Source: JBNKDD01 sp050288085 (GTDB lineage Bacteria > Chloroflexota > Anaerolineae > Aggregatilineales > UBA3940). Taken from it: 21,290 nt of DNA. The notes beneath the pieces were generated by a model. The model was given only the letters and a program-made list of their open reading frames with translations. It was not told the DNA's origin and searched no databases. This document shows, in pieces, positions 7,163-15,237 of the stretch. The stretch spans positions 1-21,290 of the forward strand of contig JBNKDD010000071.1 in assembly GCA_050288085.1 (NCBI GenBank), written 5' to 3'. Each line of letters starts with the position of its first letter. Positions within the stretch are counted from its first letter, which is position 1. A program made the position numbers and the translations under genes.

Positions 7163-8224
7163 GTGCAAAAACAACAAAACGCCAGAATGACAAATCCCAA
7201 TATCTTCCAGCAGATGATCGAGGGTGCACAGTCTTCCCTTGAGTTCCTGGGAATTAACCCCTTGGGTTTGGCCCTGCTTATTCTGCTGGTTGTTCTACCC
7301 TACATTCCACCCTTTAACCGGGAGGACCTGTTGAGGTGGCTGATCGGGGCGATGCTGATTGCCGCCCAGGCCATCGCCTTTGACTTCACAACGGGCTACA
7401 TCAACGTTGTGAACTTCGGGTTTGCGGCTTTCCTGGGCGTAGGGGCTTATACCTCGGCCCTGCTGGCCGTTGAGTTGGGGATTACGCCCTGGATCGGGAT
7501 ATTCGCCGGGGCCATCGTTGCGGCGGTGCTGGGATTATTAACTGGCTTCCTGACCCTCAGACTCAGGGGAATCTTCTGTGCGCTGATGGCCTGGTTTGTC
7601 GGATTAGCCCTAATGGGACTGGCCCGGAACCTGGTTGATCTGACGCGCGGCCCGCTTGGCCTGAACTGCCCCACGTTTTTGAACACATCAGCCAATCGCC
7701 CGTATTACTACATCATATTCGCCATGATGTTGGTGACTTATCTGATCCTGCGTTGGATTACCAATTCCCACATTGGGCTGGCATTCAAAGCCATCGGGCA
7801 AAACATCGATGCGGCCCGTGCATCCGGGGTCGATCCGACCTTTTACCGGGTATTCAACTTCACAATTCAGTGTGCTTTTGCCGGGTGGCTGGGCGGTTTC
7901 TATGCCCACTACTACGGCATCCTGACCCCCCAGGTCATGCTGACATCCAAAACCGTCGAGGTGCTGGCGATTGCCTACATCGGAGGGCGGGGCAGCATTT
8001 GGGGAGGTGCTTTTACTGCCTTTCCGTTTATTTTCTTGTTCGAGTGGCTGCGATCCACTCTTACCGAACTCCCAGGGCTGCACCTGGTGATTTACGGGCT
8101 GCTGTTGATCGTGGTCATGATCTTCTACCCTGGTGGGGTAGCCCAGTTTTATAACTGGTTATCTGAGCGGATCAAGCAGGCGAGGATGAAGGGCTCTGAA
8201 GCAGCTGCGGGAGGAGTGGCGTAG
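7163..8224 (+). CDS. livM: LivM-like branched-chain amino acid-type ABC permease
   Basis: A 353-residue membrane protein, the second permease subunit. I place the start at GTG 7163, nine bases after AAAGGA and 13 bp after the livH stop. A longer in-frame ORF beginning at TTG 7115 would overlap livH by 35 bp and has no ribosome site. The hallmark DFTTGYINVVNFGFAAFLGVGAY lies about a third of the way in; LAFKAIGQNIDAARASGVD is the coupling loop; IGGRGSIWGG occurs near the end as in other LivM proteins. It completes the importer. A 61-bp gap separates it from the methyltransferase gene. Confidence 0.92.
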   Translation: MQKQQNARMTNPNIFQQMIEGAQSSLEFLGINPLGLALLILLVVLPYIPPFNREDLLRWLIGAMLIAAQAIAFDFTTGYINVVNFGFAAFLGVGAYTSALLAVELGITPWIGIFAGAIVAAVLGLLTGFLTLRLRGIFCALMAWFVGLALMGLARNLVDLTRGPLGLNCPTFLNTSANRPYYYIIFAMMLVTYLILRWITNSHIGLAFKAIGQNIDAARASGVDPTFYRVFNFTIQCAFAGWLGGFYAHYYGILTPQVMLTSKTVEVLAIAYIGGRGSIWGGAFTAFPFIFLFEWLRSTLTELPGLHLVIYGLLLIVVMIFYPGGVAQFYNWLSERIKQARMKGSEAAAGGVA

Positions 8225-8285
8225 TTGCAAGCTGATTTGTAATAATTTAGGCCCTTATCCTATTTCACAAAACTAGAGGTGTATT

Positions 8286-9155
8286 GTGGCAACAAATCTT
8301 ACAACCGTCGTCTCGTCTAAAACCAAAACCGTCGAGATCAACCGGGAAAAGCCGACGGTGATTATCGGAGAGCGGATCAATCCAACCGGGCGGAAGAAGG
8401 TGCTCACGGCGCTCCAGGAAGGCAACTTTGACATTGTACGCGAAGACGCCACCAGCCAGGTCGAGGCCGGGGCTACGATTCTGGATGTGAATGCAGGCGT
8501 TCCGGGTGCGGATGAACCGGCTCTACTCAAGCAGGTATTGAATACCGTAATGGAAATAACCGATGTTCCACTGTGTATTGACACAGCAGACCCGGAAGCC
8601 CTGGCAGGGGCCTTGTCCCTATACGAAGGAAAGGCACTGATCAACTCGGTGAATGGCGAAGAGCGGTCGCTGAAAGCGGTGCTGCCGTTGGCTAAAGAGC
8701 ATGGGGCGGCTGTGATCGGTCTGTGCATGGATGATAATGGCATCCCCGAAACGGCGGAAGCCCGGTTGGCTGTCGCCGGAAAGATCATCGAGCGGGCGGG
8801 TAAGTTAGGTATCCCGGTTGAGGATATCGTGATCGATCCCCTGGCCCTGACAATGGGTGCAGAAAGTAGTGCAGGCAAGATGGCACTTGAAACCATCAAA
8901 CTCGTCATTGAGGAATTTGGGGTCAACATCACCATGGGGGCCAGCAACATTTCCTTTGGCATGCCTGACCGCAAATACATCAACTCAACCTTCATCGCCA
9001 TGGCGATTCACGCCGGGCTGACCTGCCCGATCACCAATCCCCTAGTGCCAGAGGTTGCCATTGCCGTATTGGCTGCAGACCTTTCGATGGGGCGGGATGA
9101 CTTCGGCATGAAATGGATTCAGGCTTATCGTAAGCGCCAGAAGGAGCAGGGATAG
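8286..9155 (+). CDS. Pterin-dependent methyltransferase, methyl-THF:corrinoid type (AcsE/MtgA-like)
   Basis: A 289-residue TIM-barrel protein of the dihydropteroate synthase/MeTr superfamily. It starts at GTG 8286 after AGAGGTG. Motifs seen: IGERINPTG (28-36), ILDVNAG (65-71), CIDTADPEAL (97-106), INSVNGE (119-125), IDPLALTMG (183-191) and GASNISFGMPDR (218-229). The Asp and Asn residues of these motifs form the folate pocket in AcsE and MetH. The family moves methyl between the N5 of tetrahydrofolate and a corrinoid protein. In glycine-betaine demethylation MtgA works in the direction from methyl-corrinoid to THF, and the neighbours here (MttB-like enzymes, corrinoid proteins) suggest the same. 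It is longer than AcsE (about 262) by an N-terminal tail of about 20 residues. Confidence 0.9.
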   Translation: MATNLTTVVSSKTKTVEINREKPTVIIGERINPTGRKKVLTALQEGNFDIVREDATSQVEAGATILDVNAGVPGADEPALLKQVLNTVMEITDVPLCIDTADPEALAGALSLYEGKALINSVNGEERSLKAVLPLAKEHGAAVIGLCMDDNGIPETAEARLAVAGKIIERAGKLGIPVEDIVIDPLALTMGAESSAGKMALETIKLVIEEFGVNITMGASNISFGMPDRKYINSTFIAMAIHAGLTCPITNPLVPEVAIAVLAADLSMGRDDFGMKWIQAYRKRQKEQG

Positions 9156-9186
9156 CTAGAGATAAGTGTGAATTGAGGGGCTTAAC

Positions 9187-9816
9187 ATGAGCCAGACAAA
9201 TGCCGATAGGGCATATGAACTAATCAAGGACAAGATAGTACGGGTTGAAATGCCCCCTGGTTCGCTCATCCGCGAACTGGATCTGATGGATGAACTGAAC
9301 CTGGGCCGAACACCCATTCGAGAGGCACTCAAACGTCTTCAAGCCGACAGCCTGGTTGTGGTCAAAGCGCGGCGCGGTATTTTTGTCGCCGATATTACGA
9401 TCACCGACCTGTCGCAAATTTATGAAGTTCGGGTTGAGTTGGAAAGTCTGTGCGCCAGGCTGGCTACCAATCGGATGATGCCAGTGCAATTGGCAGAAAT
9501 GAAAGACCTTGCCCAGCAGTATAACCAGATGGATCAAACCAATCTAGACCAGCTCTTTACGCTGGACCATTGTTTTCATCGTTTGCTTGCGACTGCTTCT
9601 CGTAACAAGTTTTTATCCGAAGAAATGGATCATTTCTACAATCTATCTTTGCGAATCTGGTATCTATCACTCAATTATATTCAGGCTGAGAATGTCGACG
9701 TACCCGCTCACCTGGATATATTAGCTGCCATTGAGGCAAAGGAACCGGATCTGGCTGAAAAAAGGATGAGAGAACATATCAGAAAATTCCACGATTCAAT
9801 AAGGCTGTATCTATGA
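9187..9816 (+). CDS. GntR-family regulator, FadR/FCD subfamily (copy 1)
   Basis: A 209-residue cytoplasmic transcription factor. An N-terminal winged helix-turn-helix (residues 5-70, with LGRTPIREALKRLQ as recognition helix) is followed by an all-helical FCD ligand domain. The likely metal ligands of FCD proteins are present: D127 and H131 in LDHCFH, H175 and H197. These domains usually bind carboxylates or amino-acid-like effectors. The start at 9187 follows GAGGGG. It is 31 bp downstream of the pterin methyltransferase gene and upstream of the corrinoid and MttB genes, so it probably senses the pathway substrate or product. It is a paralogue of the regulator at 17384-18034. I could not identify an operator. 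Confidence 0.9.
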   Translation: MSQTNADRAYELIKDKIVRVEMPPGSLIRELDLMDELNLGRTPIREALKRLQADSLVVVKARRGIFVADITITDLSQIYEVRVELESLCARLATNRMMPVQLAEMKDLAQQYNQMDQTNLDQLFTLDHCFHRLLATASRNKFLSEEMDHFYNLSLRIWYLSLNYIQAENVDVPAHLDILAAIEAKEPDLAEKRMREHIRKFHDSIRLYL

Positions 9817-9821
9817 CTCCA

Positions 9822-9848
9822 GGGAGCTGTCCACTTGAGGCGGCTCCC
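9822..9848 (+). repeat. Hairpin between GntR gene and corrinoid protein gene
   Basis: GGGAGCTGTC (9822-9831) and GGCGGCTCCC (9839-9848) form a 10-bp stem with two G-U pairs and a seven-base loop, directly after the regulator stop codon. No T-run follows. It may weaken read-through or mark an mRNA processing point. The rest of the 120-bp gap is AT-rich and ends in a strong AGGAGGTG ribosome site. Confidence 0.5.
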
Positions 9849-9936
9849 CCAGCTATTATGGACTTAATAAATATTCAGGTCACCGGTTATCGAAAGAATT
9901 TTAAAACATACATGACTCTCAGGAGGTGTACATAAA

Positions 9937-10578
9937 ATGAGTGAAATACTTTCTGCCCTCTCGACTGCCATCATAGAAGGCAATCTGGACGATATGGTAG
10001 AACTTACGGAAGATGCTCTAGACGAAGGGTTATCAGCCGCACAGATACTGAATGAAGGCTTGATGCCAGGAATGGATCACGTCGGTGTTGAATTCAAAGC
10101 TGGTAATATGTTTGTCCCGGAAGTGCTGCGCTCGGCAAAGGCCATGCAGAACTCAATGGACATTTTGAAGCCACTGCTGGCCGAAAGCGGAGTCGAAATG
10201 GCTGGCAAGGTGCTGTTAGGCACCGTTAAGGGTGACCTGCACGACATCGGCAAAAACCTGGTCAGCATGATGTGCGAGGGCGCAGGTTTTGAAGTCTATG
10301 ACCTGGGTAAAGATGTTGAACCGGAGGCATTTGTCGACGCCGTAAAAAAATATAGCCCGGATATCATCGGCATGTCAGCCCTGCTGACGACCACCATGCG
10401 GGCGATGGAACAGACCATCAAAGCGCTGGAGGAAGCCGGAGTCCGTGACCAGGTCAAAATCATGATAGGTGGCGCACCGGTCACACAGTCATTCGCCGAG
10501 CAAATTGGCGCGGATGCTTATGCTTCGAACGCGGCGGCTGCTGCTGAGTTAGCAAAGAAGTTTGTCAGCGCAGTCTAA
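9937..10578 (+). CDS. Corrinoid protein 1 (MtbC/MttC/MtgC-like methyl carrier)
   Basis: A 213-residue cobalamin-binding methyl carrier. The N-terminal four-helix cap (about residues 1-85, with PEVLRSAKAM) is followed by a Rossmann B12-binding domain. The lower-ligand motif DxHxxG is D100, H102, G105 (DLHDIGKNL); SALL at 147-150 and GGAPV at 178-182 complete the B12 signature. The methyl group rides on the cobalt between an MttB-like enzyme and the pterin methyltransferase. A strong AGGAGGTG precedes the ATG. The gene lies directly upstream of MttB-like gene 1, its likely partner. Corrinoid protein 2 has the same length and motif positions. Confidence 0.95.
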   Translation: MSEILSALSTAIIEGNLDDMVELTEDALDEGLSAAQILNEGLMPGMDHVGVEFKAGNMFVPEVLRSAKAMQNSMDILKPLLAESGVEMAGKVLLGTVKGDLHDIGKNLVSMMCEGAGFEVYDLGKDVEPEAFVDAVKKYSPDIIGMSALLTTTMRAMEQTIKALEEAGVRDQVKIMIGGAPVTQSFAEQIGADAYASNAAAAAELAKKFVSAV

Positions 10579-10639
10579 TGGAAAAACCATTTAGACCTTA
10601 CCTGATCTTTCGTAGGGGCAAGGCTATTTGGTTTTCCAT
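10578..10639 (+). repeat. Long intercistronic stem-loop between corrinoid 1 and MttB-like 1
   Basis: ATGGAAAAACCA (10578-10589) pairs with TGGTTTTCCAT (10629-10639) with one bulged A. The arms enclose a further partial stem of CCTT and CCT against AGG and AAGG. The left arm begins at the last base of the corrinoid stop codon. No T-run follows. This could protect the 3' end of the corrinoid mRNA, giving more carrier than enzyme. Confidence 0.55.
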
Positions 10640-10685
10640 AAGTCGAATTTTGGTAACGATATTTCCTAATGGAGACGCTTAAATA

Positions 10686-12146
10686 ATGAGAAGAGGGAAC
10701 TACAGAGTTAATTCAGGTGTTCGCTTCAGGATGCTCTCCGATGACCAGCTTGAGGAACTCTTTAACGGTGTGCTTCACGTCTTAGAGTATACCGGCCTGG
10801 AAGTGCATCAAGAAGAGGCACGAGACATCCTTGAAAAGGCCGGAGCCTGGGTAGATGGTATCCGTGTGCGGCTTCCATCCTATATGGTGAAACGTGCCCT
10901 GAGCACGGCTCCACGCAGCTTTACGCTTTTTGCCCGCGATGGTAACGCCAAGAACAATATCAATATTGGCCCTGGGCGTGCTCACTTTGGTCCTGGCCCA
11001 ACCTGCCCCAACTTCATCGACATTGAAACATTGGAACGCCGTCCTTATGTGAAGTCTGATGTCCCCAATGTGGCAAAGGTGGTTGATGCGCTGCCCAATA
11101 TCGATTTTTGCGAATCGCTGGGCACCGTCAATGATGTTCACCATGACCTGGGAGCCACCTACGAGTTTGCCGGGATGTTCCCCAACACCAGTAAACCGAT
11201 TGTGGCCTGGTCTTACGATAAGTTCGACTCGGCGGATATTCACAAGATCGCGATAGCCGAGGCCGGTGGGCAAGAAGCCTTCGAGCGGCGGCCCAACTAT
11301 GTGCACTACTGCGAACCACTTTCACCATTGGTCAGCACGACCGAAGCAATTGACAAGCTGATCTTTGCAGCGCGTCATCGCATCCCGCTGATCTTCACCC
11401 CTTGCCCGATAGCTGGTGGTACCGCACCCGTAACACCAGCAGGGATCATCATCCAGGGAGCTGCCGAATCATGGATGGGCCTCACCCTGGCCCAGGCGAT
11501 CCAGCCGGGACTGCCCTTCATTATGGGCGGTGTCTTCTCGGTGATGGACATGAACGCCATGATCCTGTCCTATGGCGCACCGGAGCTGTCGCTGATGATG
11601 GCCGGGCTGACAGAGTTAGCCCACTATGCCGGGCTTCCGCTCTGGCAAACCGGCGGCTGCACCGACTCGAAGACCCTGGACGAGCAGGCCGCTATCGAGG
11701 GTTCACTCTCCGTGTACTTCTCCGCCCTGAGCGGTGGAGACCTGTGCCACGACGTTGGCTATACCGAGAGCGCCATGACCGGCTCCGTCTTCCAACTGGC
11801 GATGATGGACGAGGCCATTGGCTACTCCCGCCGGATCACACGCGGCATCGAAGTCAATGAAGATACCCTGGCGGTTGAGTCTATCAATAATGTAGGACCA
11901 AACGGCCACTACCTGCGGGAAGAACACACCCGCCGCCACTACAAGACCGAGTTCTGGTATCCCAATCTATGCGACCGCCGCAGCTTTGAAGAGTGGGACA
12001 TGATGGGCCGCCAGCCCATGCGTGACCGGGTTGTGGCCCGCGTCCACGACATACTAGCGACCCACGAACCATCTCCTATCAAGCCGGAGACGGAGGCTGT
12101 TATCCAGGAAGTCCTGGAAGCTGCCGAAGAACGTGTCCGACAATAA
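10686..12146 (+). CDS. MttB-superfamily methyltransferase 1 (trimethylamine methyltransferase family, non-pyrrolysine)
   Basis: A 486-residue TIM-barrel enzyme expected to transfer a methyl group from a methylated amine to the Co(I) of its partner corrinoid protein. Family landmarks: NYRVNSG at the start, ALPNIDF (135-141), EPLSPL (210-215), FTPCPIAGGTAPVTPAG (237-253), GAPELSLM (297-304), QTGGCTDSKTLDEQAA (321-336) and NVGPNGHYL near 407-415. Length matches MttB (about 495). No in-frame TAG interrupts it, so there is no pyrrolysine, as in MtgB, MtpB, MtcB and MtyB, which act on quaternary amines. It is preceded by GGAGA at suitable spacing and is followed after 16 bp by corrinoid protein 2. 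The second MttB-like protein is clearly homologous but diverged. The substrate is unknown. Confidence 0.92.
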   Translation: MRRGNYRVNSGVRFRMLSDDQLEELFNGVLHVLEYTGLEVHQEEARDILEKAGAWVDGIRVRLPSYMVKRALSTAPRSFTLFARDGNAKNNINIGPGRAHFGPGPTCPNFIDIETLERRPYVKSDVPNVAKVVDALPNIDFCESLGTVNDVHHDLGATYEFAGMFPNTSKPIVAWSYDKFDSADIHKIAIAEAGGQEAFERRPNYVHYCEPLSPLVSTTEAIDKLIFAARHRIPLIFTPCPIAGGTAPVTPAGIIIQGAAESWMGLTLAQAIQPGLPFIMGGVFSVMDMNAMILSYGAPELSLMMAGLTELAHYAGLPLWQTGGCTDSKTLDEQAAIEGSLSVYFSALSGGDLCHDVGYTESAMTGSVFQLAMMDEAIGYSRRITRGIEVNEDTLAVESINNVGPNGHYLREEHTRRHYKTEFWYPNLCDRRSFEEWDMMGRQPMRDRVVARVHDILATHEPSPIKPETEAVIQEVLEAAEERVRQ

Positions 12147-12162
12147 CATGAAGAGGTAAACG

Positions 12163-12804
12163 ATGAGCAAATACTTCGAAAGATTATCAACTGCGATCCT
12201 GGAAGGTGACGCAGCTCAGGTGAGGAAGTACGTCCAGAAGGCCCTGGAAGAAGGAACGCCAGCCAAAGATATCCTCGATAATGGTATGGTCGTTGGCATG
12301 GATGAGGTCGGTGTTCGCTTTAAGCGCGGCGATATGTTCGTGCCTGAAGTGCTGATGTCAGCCGACTCAATGGCCGCTGGATTAGAAATCCTCCGCCCAG
12401 AACTGATTGCCAGCGGCGTAAAGCTGATCGGCAAGATCATGCTGGCAACGGTCAAAGATGACCTGCACGACATCGGTAAAAATCTGGTCGGCATGATGTG
12501 TGAAGGCGCAGGTTTTGAGATCATTGACCTGGGCTTTAACGTCCCGCCGGAGAAGATCATCAACGGAATCAAAGAACATCAACCCGACATCGTGGGCTTA
12601 TCAGCCATGCTGACCACCACCATGCGCGCGATGGGACATACCATCAAGGCGATTGAAGAGGCCGGTCTGCGTGACCAGGTCAAGGTCATTGTCGGTGGCG
12701 CGCCCGTGGACGAAGAATTCTCTAAGCGTATCAGTGCTGATGGATATGGCCCCAACGCGGCGACCGCTCCCGAACTCGCCAAGCGTCTGGTTGGTGCAGC
12801 CTGA
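12163..12804 (+). CDS. Corrinoid protein 2 (MtbC/MttC/MtgC-like methyl carrier)
   Basis: A 213-residue paralogue of the corrinoid protein at 9937-10578, collinear throughout. It has an N-terminal helical cap (MFVPEVLMSADSM) and a B12 domain with D100, H102, G105 (DLHDIGKNL), then SAML and GGAPV. The central B12 segment is nearly the same in the two copies, while the first 45 residues and the tail diverge, as expected if each docks a different methyltransferase. It begins 16 bp after MttB-like gene 1 with AGAGGT as ribosome site and is followed by the DUF1638 gene and MttB-like gene 2. Confidence 0.95.
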   Translation: MSKYFERLSTAILEGDAAQVRKYVQKALEEGTPAKDILDNGMVVGMDEVGVRFKRGDMFVPEVLMSADSMAAGLEILRPELIASGVKLIGKIMLATVKDDLHDIGKNLVGMMCEGAGFEIIDLGFNVPPEKIINGIKEHQPDIVGLSAMLTTTMRAMGHTIKAIEEAGLRDQVKVIVGGAPVDEEFSKRISADGYGPNAATAPELAKRLVGAA

Positions 12805-12827
12805 GGTTAAAACGGATATAGCAAGAC

Positions 12828-13523
12828 ATGTCATCATCAAATCAACCAATCGTCATTGTGTCCTGTAAAGTGTTCAATGGTCTGCTGGAACGCTACCTAC
12901 CGGAGGGCCTGGTTAAGCAGATTACTTTTCTGGACTATGGCCTGCACCGGGTTCCGAACAACCTGAACTGGACGGTACAGGATACGATTGACAGCATTGA
13001 AGAACCTAGCCTGATCGTGCTGGGCTATGGGCTGTGCGGCAATGGATTGGACAATATCAAAGCTGGCCCCCATACCCTGTTGATCCCACGAGCCGATGAC
13101 TGTATTGCTATTCTGCTCGGCTCCTATCAGACCTATCTTGAGGAATTCCGGGCAGAGCCAGGTACTTATTACCTGACCAAAGGCTGGCTGGAATCCGGCA
13201 GTGATCCACTCAAGGAGTACCACGAAATCGTTGAGAAGTACGGCGAAAAGGATGCCAAGTGGATCATGGATCAACAATACCAGCACTACAAGCGGCTGTT
13301 ATTTGTTGCCCACACCCAGGAAGACCTGGATCAGTACCGCCCTCGCGCCTTAGAGGTTGCTCAATACTGTGAGCAGTGGGGGATGCGCTACGAGGAACGG
13401 CTTGGATCGGATAACTTTGTCCGCCGCTTAGTTGAGATGGCGGCAAACCCAGACCAAGCCGGGAACGATTTTCTGGTTATTCCACCGGGTGGAGTGCTCC
13501 AGCAAAGCCAATTCATCCGTTGA
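12828..13523 (+). CDS. DUF1638-domain protein of unknown function
   Basis: A 231-residue soluble protein. Features recognised as DUF1638: a start with VIVSCKVF, GYGLCGNG (66-73), IPRADDCIAILLGS (86-99) and PGTYYLTKGWLE (111-122). Three cysteines (C13, C70, C92) fall in these conserved motifs, together with acidic residues D90 and D91, which suggests a metal or cofactor site (inference). The C-terminal half (KRLLFVAHTQEDLDQYRP onward) looks like a second Rossmann-like unit. DUF1638 genes are often found beside MttB-like and corrinoid genes, and here the gene sits between corrinoid protein 2 and MttB-like 2. A helper role in methyltransfer, corrinoid loading or activation is plausible. No function is established to my knowledge. 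The ribosome site before ATG 12828 is weak. Confidence 0.85.
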   Translation: MSSSNQPIVIVSCKVFNGLLERYLPEGLVKQITFLDYGLHRVPNNLNWTVQDTIDSIEEPSLIVLGYGLCGNGLDNIKAGPHTLLIPRADDCIAILLGSYQTYLEEFRAEPGTYYLTKGWLESGSDPLKEYHEIVEKYGEKDAKWIMDQQYQHYKRLLFVAHTQEDLDQYRPRALEVAQYCEQWGMRYEERLGSDNFVRRLVEMAANPDQAGNDFLVIPPGGVLQQSQFIR

Positions 13524-13562
13524 CCCGACAATTTGCTATCCATGACAGGAGATGGAAATAGA

Positions 13563-15065
13563 ATGCAAAGACGGAGAACGAACTATACAGTAAATGCCAC
13601 GCCGACGTTTGAAGTGCTCACCGAAGACGAGATCGAGGCCATCTACTTTGCAGCAATCCGTGTGCTGTACGAGACAGGCGTCCGCGTGTATGAACCAGAA
13701 GGTGTAGAAGTTGCCCATTCTGGCGGTGCTATTGTTGAAGATACAACTGAAGACAGCAGCCTGGTCAAGATTCCCCCGTGGATGATCGACAAAGCGCTGG
13801 CGACCGTTCCGCGCAAGGTGACGGTTGTCGGCCCTGACCGCAAGCATCGCATGGAACTTTACAAGGACTCGGTCTACTTTGGGGCCGGCTCCGATACACC
13901 GTTCACCAGGGACCCCTATACCGGCGAACGCCGCCGGGCGACCTACCAGGATGTTAAGAACTTTGCCCGCTTAGCTGAGGCGATGCCTAACATCGACTTC
14001 CACATGTCGCTGGGCATTGTCCAGGACGTTCAGGTTGGCACCTACGACCGCTGGCAGTATCTTGCCATGCTCGAAGGAACCACCAAGCCGATCAACATCA
14101 CCGCTGTTGATATCGACGGCGTGCGCGATCAGCTTGAGATGGCCCACATCCGAGTCGGTGGCGCTGAAGAATGGAAGAAGGGGCCGATCTTCTCGCTCTA
14201 CATCGAGCCGGTTTCGCCTCTGAGCCACTCCAAAGAGGTGGTCCAAAAGCTGCTTTTCGCGACTGATAACTACATTCCATTCGTCTACACCCCCTGCCCG
14301 CTGGCCGGAGCAACATCGCCCTGCACACTGGCCGGAACGGCGGTACAGGCGCTCACCGAGAGCCTGTTCGGGATCGTCCTCAGCCAGTTACGTCGGCCCG
14401 GTGCCCCACTCATCATCGGCGGCCTGATGTCCAACATGGACATGTTAACGACCGTCTACTGCTACGGCTCGCCGGAAATGGCGCTGCTGAGCGCGGCTTA
14501 CACCCAGATCACCAAGTGGTTGGGTCTGCCGGAATACGAGACGGCGGGCTGTTCAGATGCCAAGCTGTTTGACGAGCAGGCAGCGATGGAAGGTGCGATC
14601 AACATCGCTACCGCTGCCCTGACCGGCGGCAACATGATCCACGATGTCGGCTATCTCGAACAGGGTTTGACCAGTTCAATGGAAATGATGGTCGCTTCGA
14701 ACGAGATCATCGATATGGTCAAACGTATCATGCGCGGCATCCCCGTAGACGATGGCACCAAAGCGCTGGACGTAATGGACGAGGTCGGTCCTGGCGGACA
14801 CTATCTCGATCACGACCACACCTACACCCGCTTCAAGGAAGAAATCTGGCGGCCCCAACTGATCGACCGTCAGAACTGGGAGAACTGGGAAGCGTCGGGA
14901 AGCAAGGCCTACCGCGACCGCGTCAGAGAGCGGGTGATCGAAGTGCTGGAAACCGAAACAGAACCCGTTCTGGACGAGAAGATGTACCAGGAACTCCGGC
15001 GTATCTGTGAATTGGCCGACGAGAAACATAAGAGCGAAGAGTTAGACGTAGATATGTTCGCTTAG
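13563..15065 (+). CDS. MttB-superfamily methyltransferase 2 (trimethylamine methyltransferase family, non-pyrrolysine)
   Basis: A 500-residue homologue of the enzyme at 10686-12146. I choose ATG 13563, preceded by AGGAGATGG, because the protein then begins MQRRRTNYTVN, matching MRRGNYRVNS of copy 1; an in-frame TTG at 13533 would add ten residues. Shared landmarks: AMPNIDFHMSLG (140-151), EPVSPL (215-220), VYTPCPLAGATSPCT (241-255), GSPEMALL (302-309), ETAGCSDAKLFDEQAA (326-341) and EVGPGGHYL. There is no in-frame amber codon. Substitutions in the barrel core between copies (GGCTDSK versus AGCSDAK, GGTAPVT versus GATSPCT) suggest different substrates or successive steps on one substrate. It lies 39 bp after the DUF1638 gene. 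The operon may end here, as a 284-bp gap with a repeat follows. Confidence 0.92.
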   Translation: MQRRRTNYTVNATPTFEVLTEDEIEAIYFAAIRVLYETGVRVYEPEGVEVAHSGGAIVEDTTEDSSLVKIPPWMIDKALATVPRKVTVVGPDRKHRMELYKDSVYFGAGSDTPFTRDPYTGERRRATYQDVKNFARLAEAMPNIDFHMSLGIVQDVQVGTYDRWQYLAMLEGTTKPINITAVDIDGVRDQLEMAHIRVGGAEEWKKGPIFSLYIEPVSPLSHSKEVVQKLLFATDNYIPFVYTPCPLAGATSPCTLAGTAVQALTESLFGIVLSQLRRPGAPLIIGGLMSNMDMLTTVYCYGSPEMALLSAAYTQITKWLGLPEYETAGCSDAKLFDEQAAMEGAINIATAALTGGNMIHDVGYLEQGLTSSMEMMVASNEIIDMVKRIMRGIPVDDGTKALDVMDEVGPGGHYLDHDHTYTRFKEEIWRPQLIDRQNWENWEASGSKAYRDRVRERVIEVLETETEPVLDEKMYQELRRICELADEKHKSEELDVDMFA

Positions 15066-15096
15066 GTTGTGTTGACATTTGGAGTTGTTTACCTGA

Positions 15097-15195
15097 TTCA
15101 ACCCCCCGCTACCGCTAAAGCGGTATCTGCCCCCCTTTGCAAAGGGGGGCGAATCGCAGTGAGCGCGATAGCGTGAACAGCGATGGGGGGTTCAA
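15097..15195. mobile_element. MITE-like palindromic element with candidate 5-bp target duplication
   Basis: A non-coding unit begins with CCCCCCGCT (15102-15110) and ends with AGCGATGGGGGG (15179-15190), imperfect terminal inverted repeats, flanked by TTCAA on both sides (15097-15101, 15191-15195). Inside are two hairpins: TACCGCT, AA, AGCGGTA (15110-15125) and the 22-bp perfect palindrome GCCCCCCTTTG plus its complement (15129-15150). No transposase is encoded, so it would depend on an element elsewhere. It might equally be a REP-type repeat. Only one copy is visible in the window. Confidence 0.55.
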
Positions 15196-15237
15196 AACTC
15201 ATCCGTCAACAGAACCTAGACAGCCCATCCTCGTTTT

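Noticed and set aside
8273..9001. 242-aa minus-strand ORF
   Set aside because: It is antisense to the pterin methyltransferase, whose motifs are clear; the composition is Ser/Ala-rich shadow sequence.
9822..9848. Intrinsic terminator after GntR copy 1
   Set aside because: The stem is good, but the bases after it (CCAGCTATTATGG) contain no T-run.
11402..11860. 152-aa plus-strand ORF
   Set aside because: It is an out-of-frame ORF inside MttB-like gene 1, rich in Arg/His/Trp and without family features.
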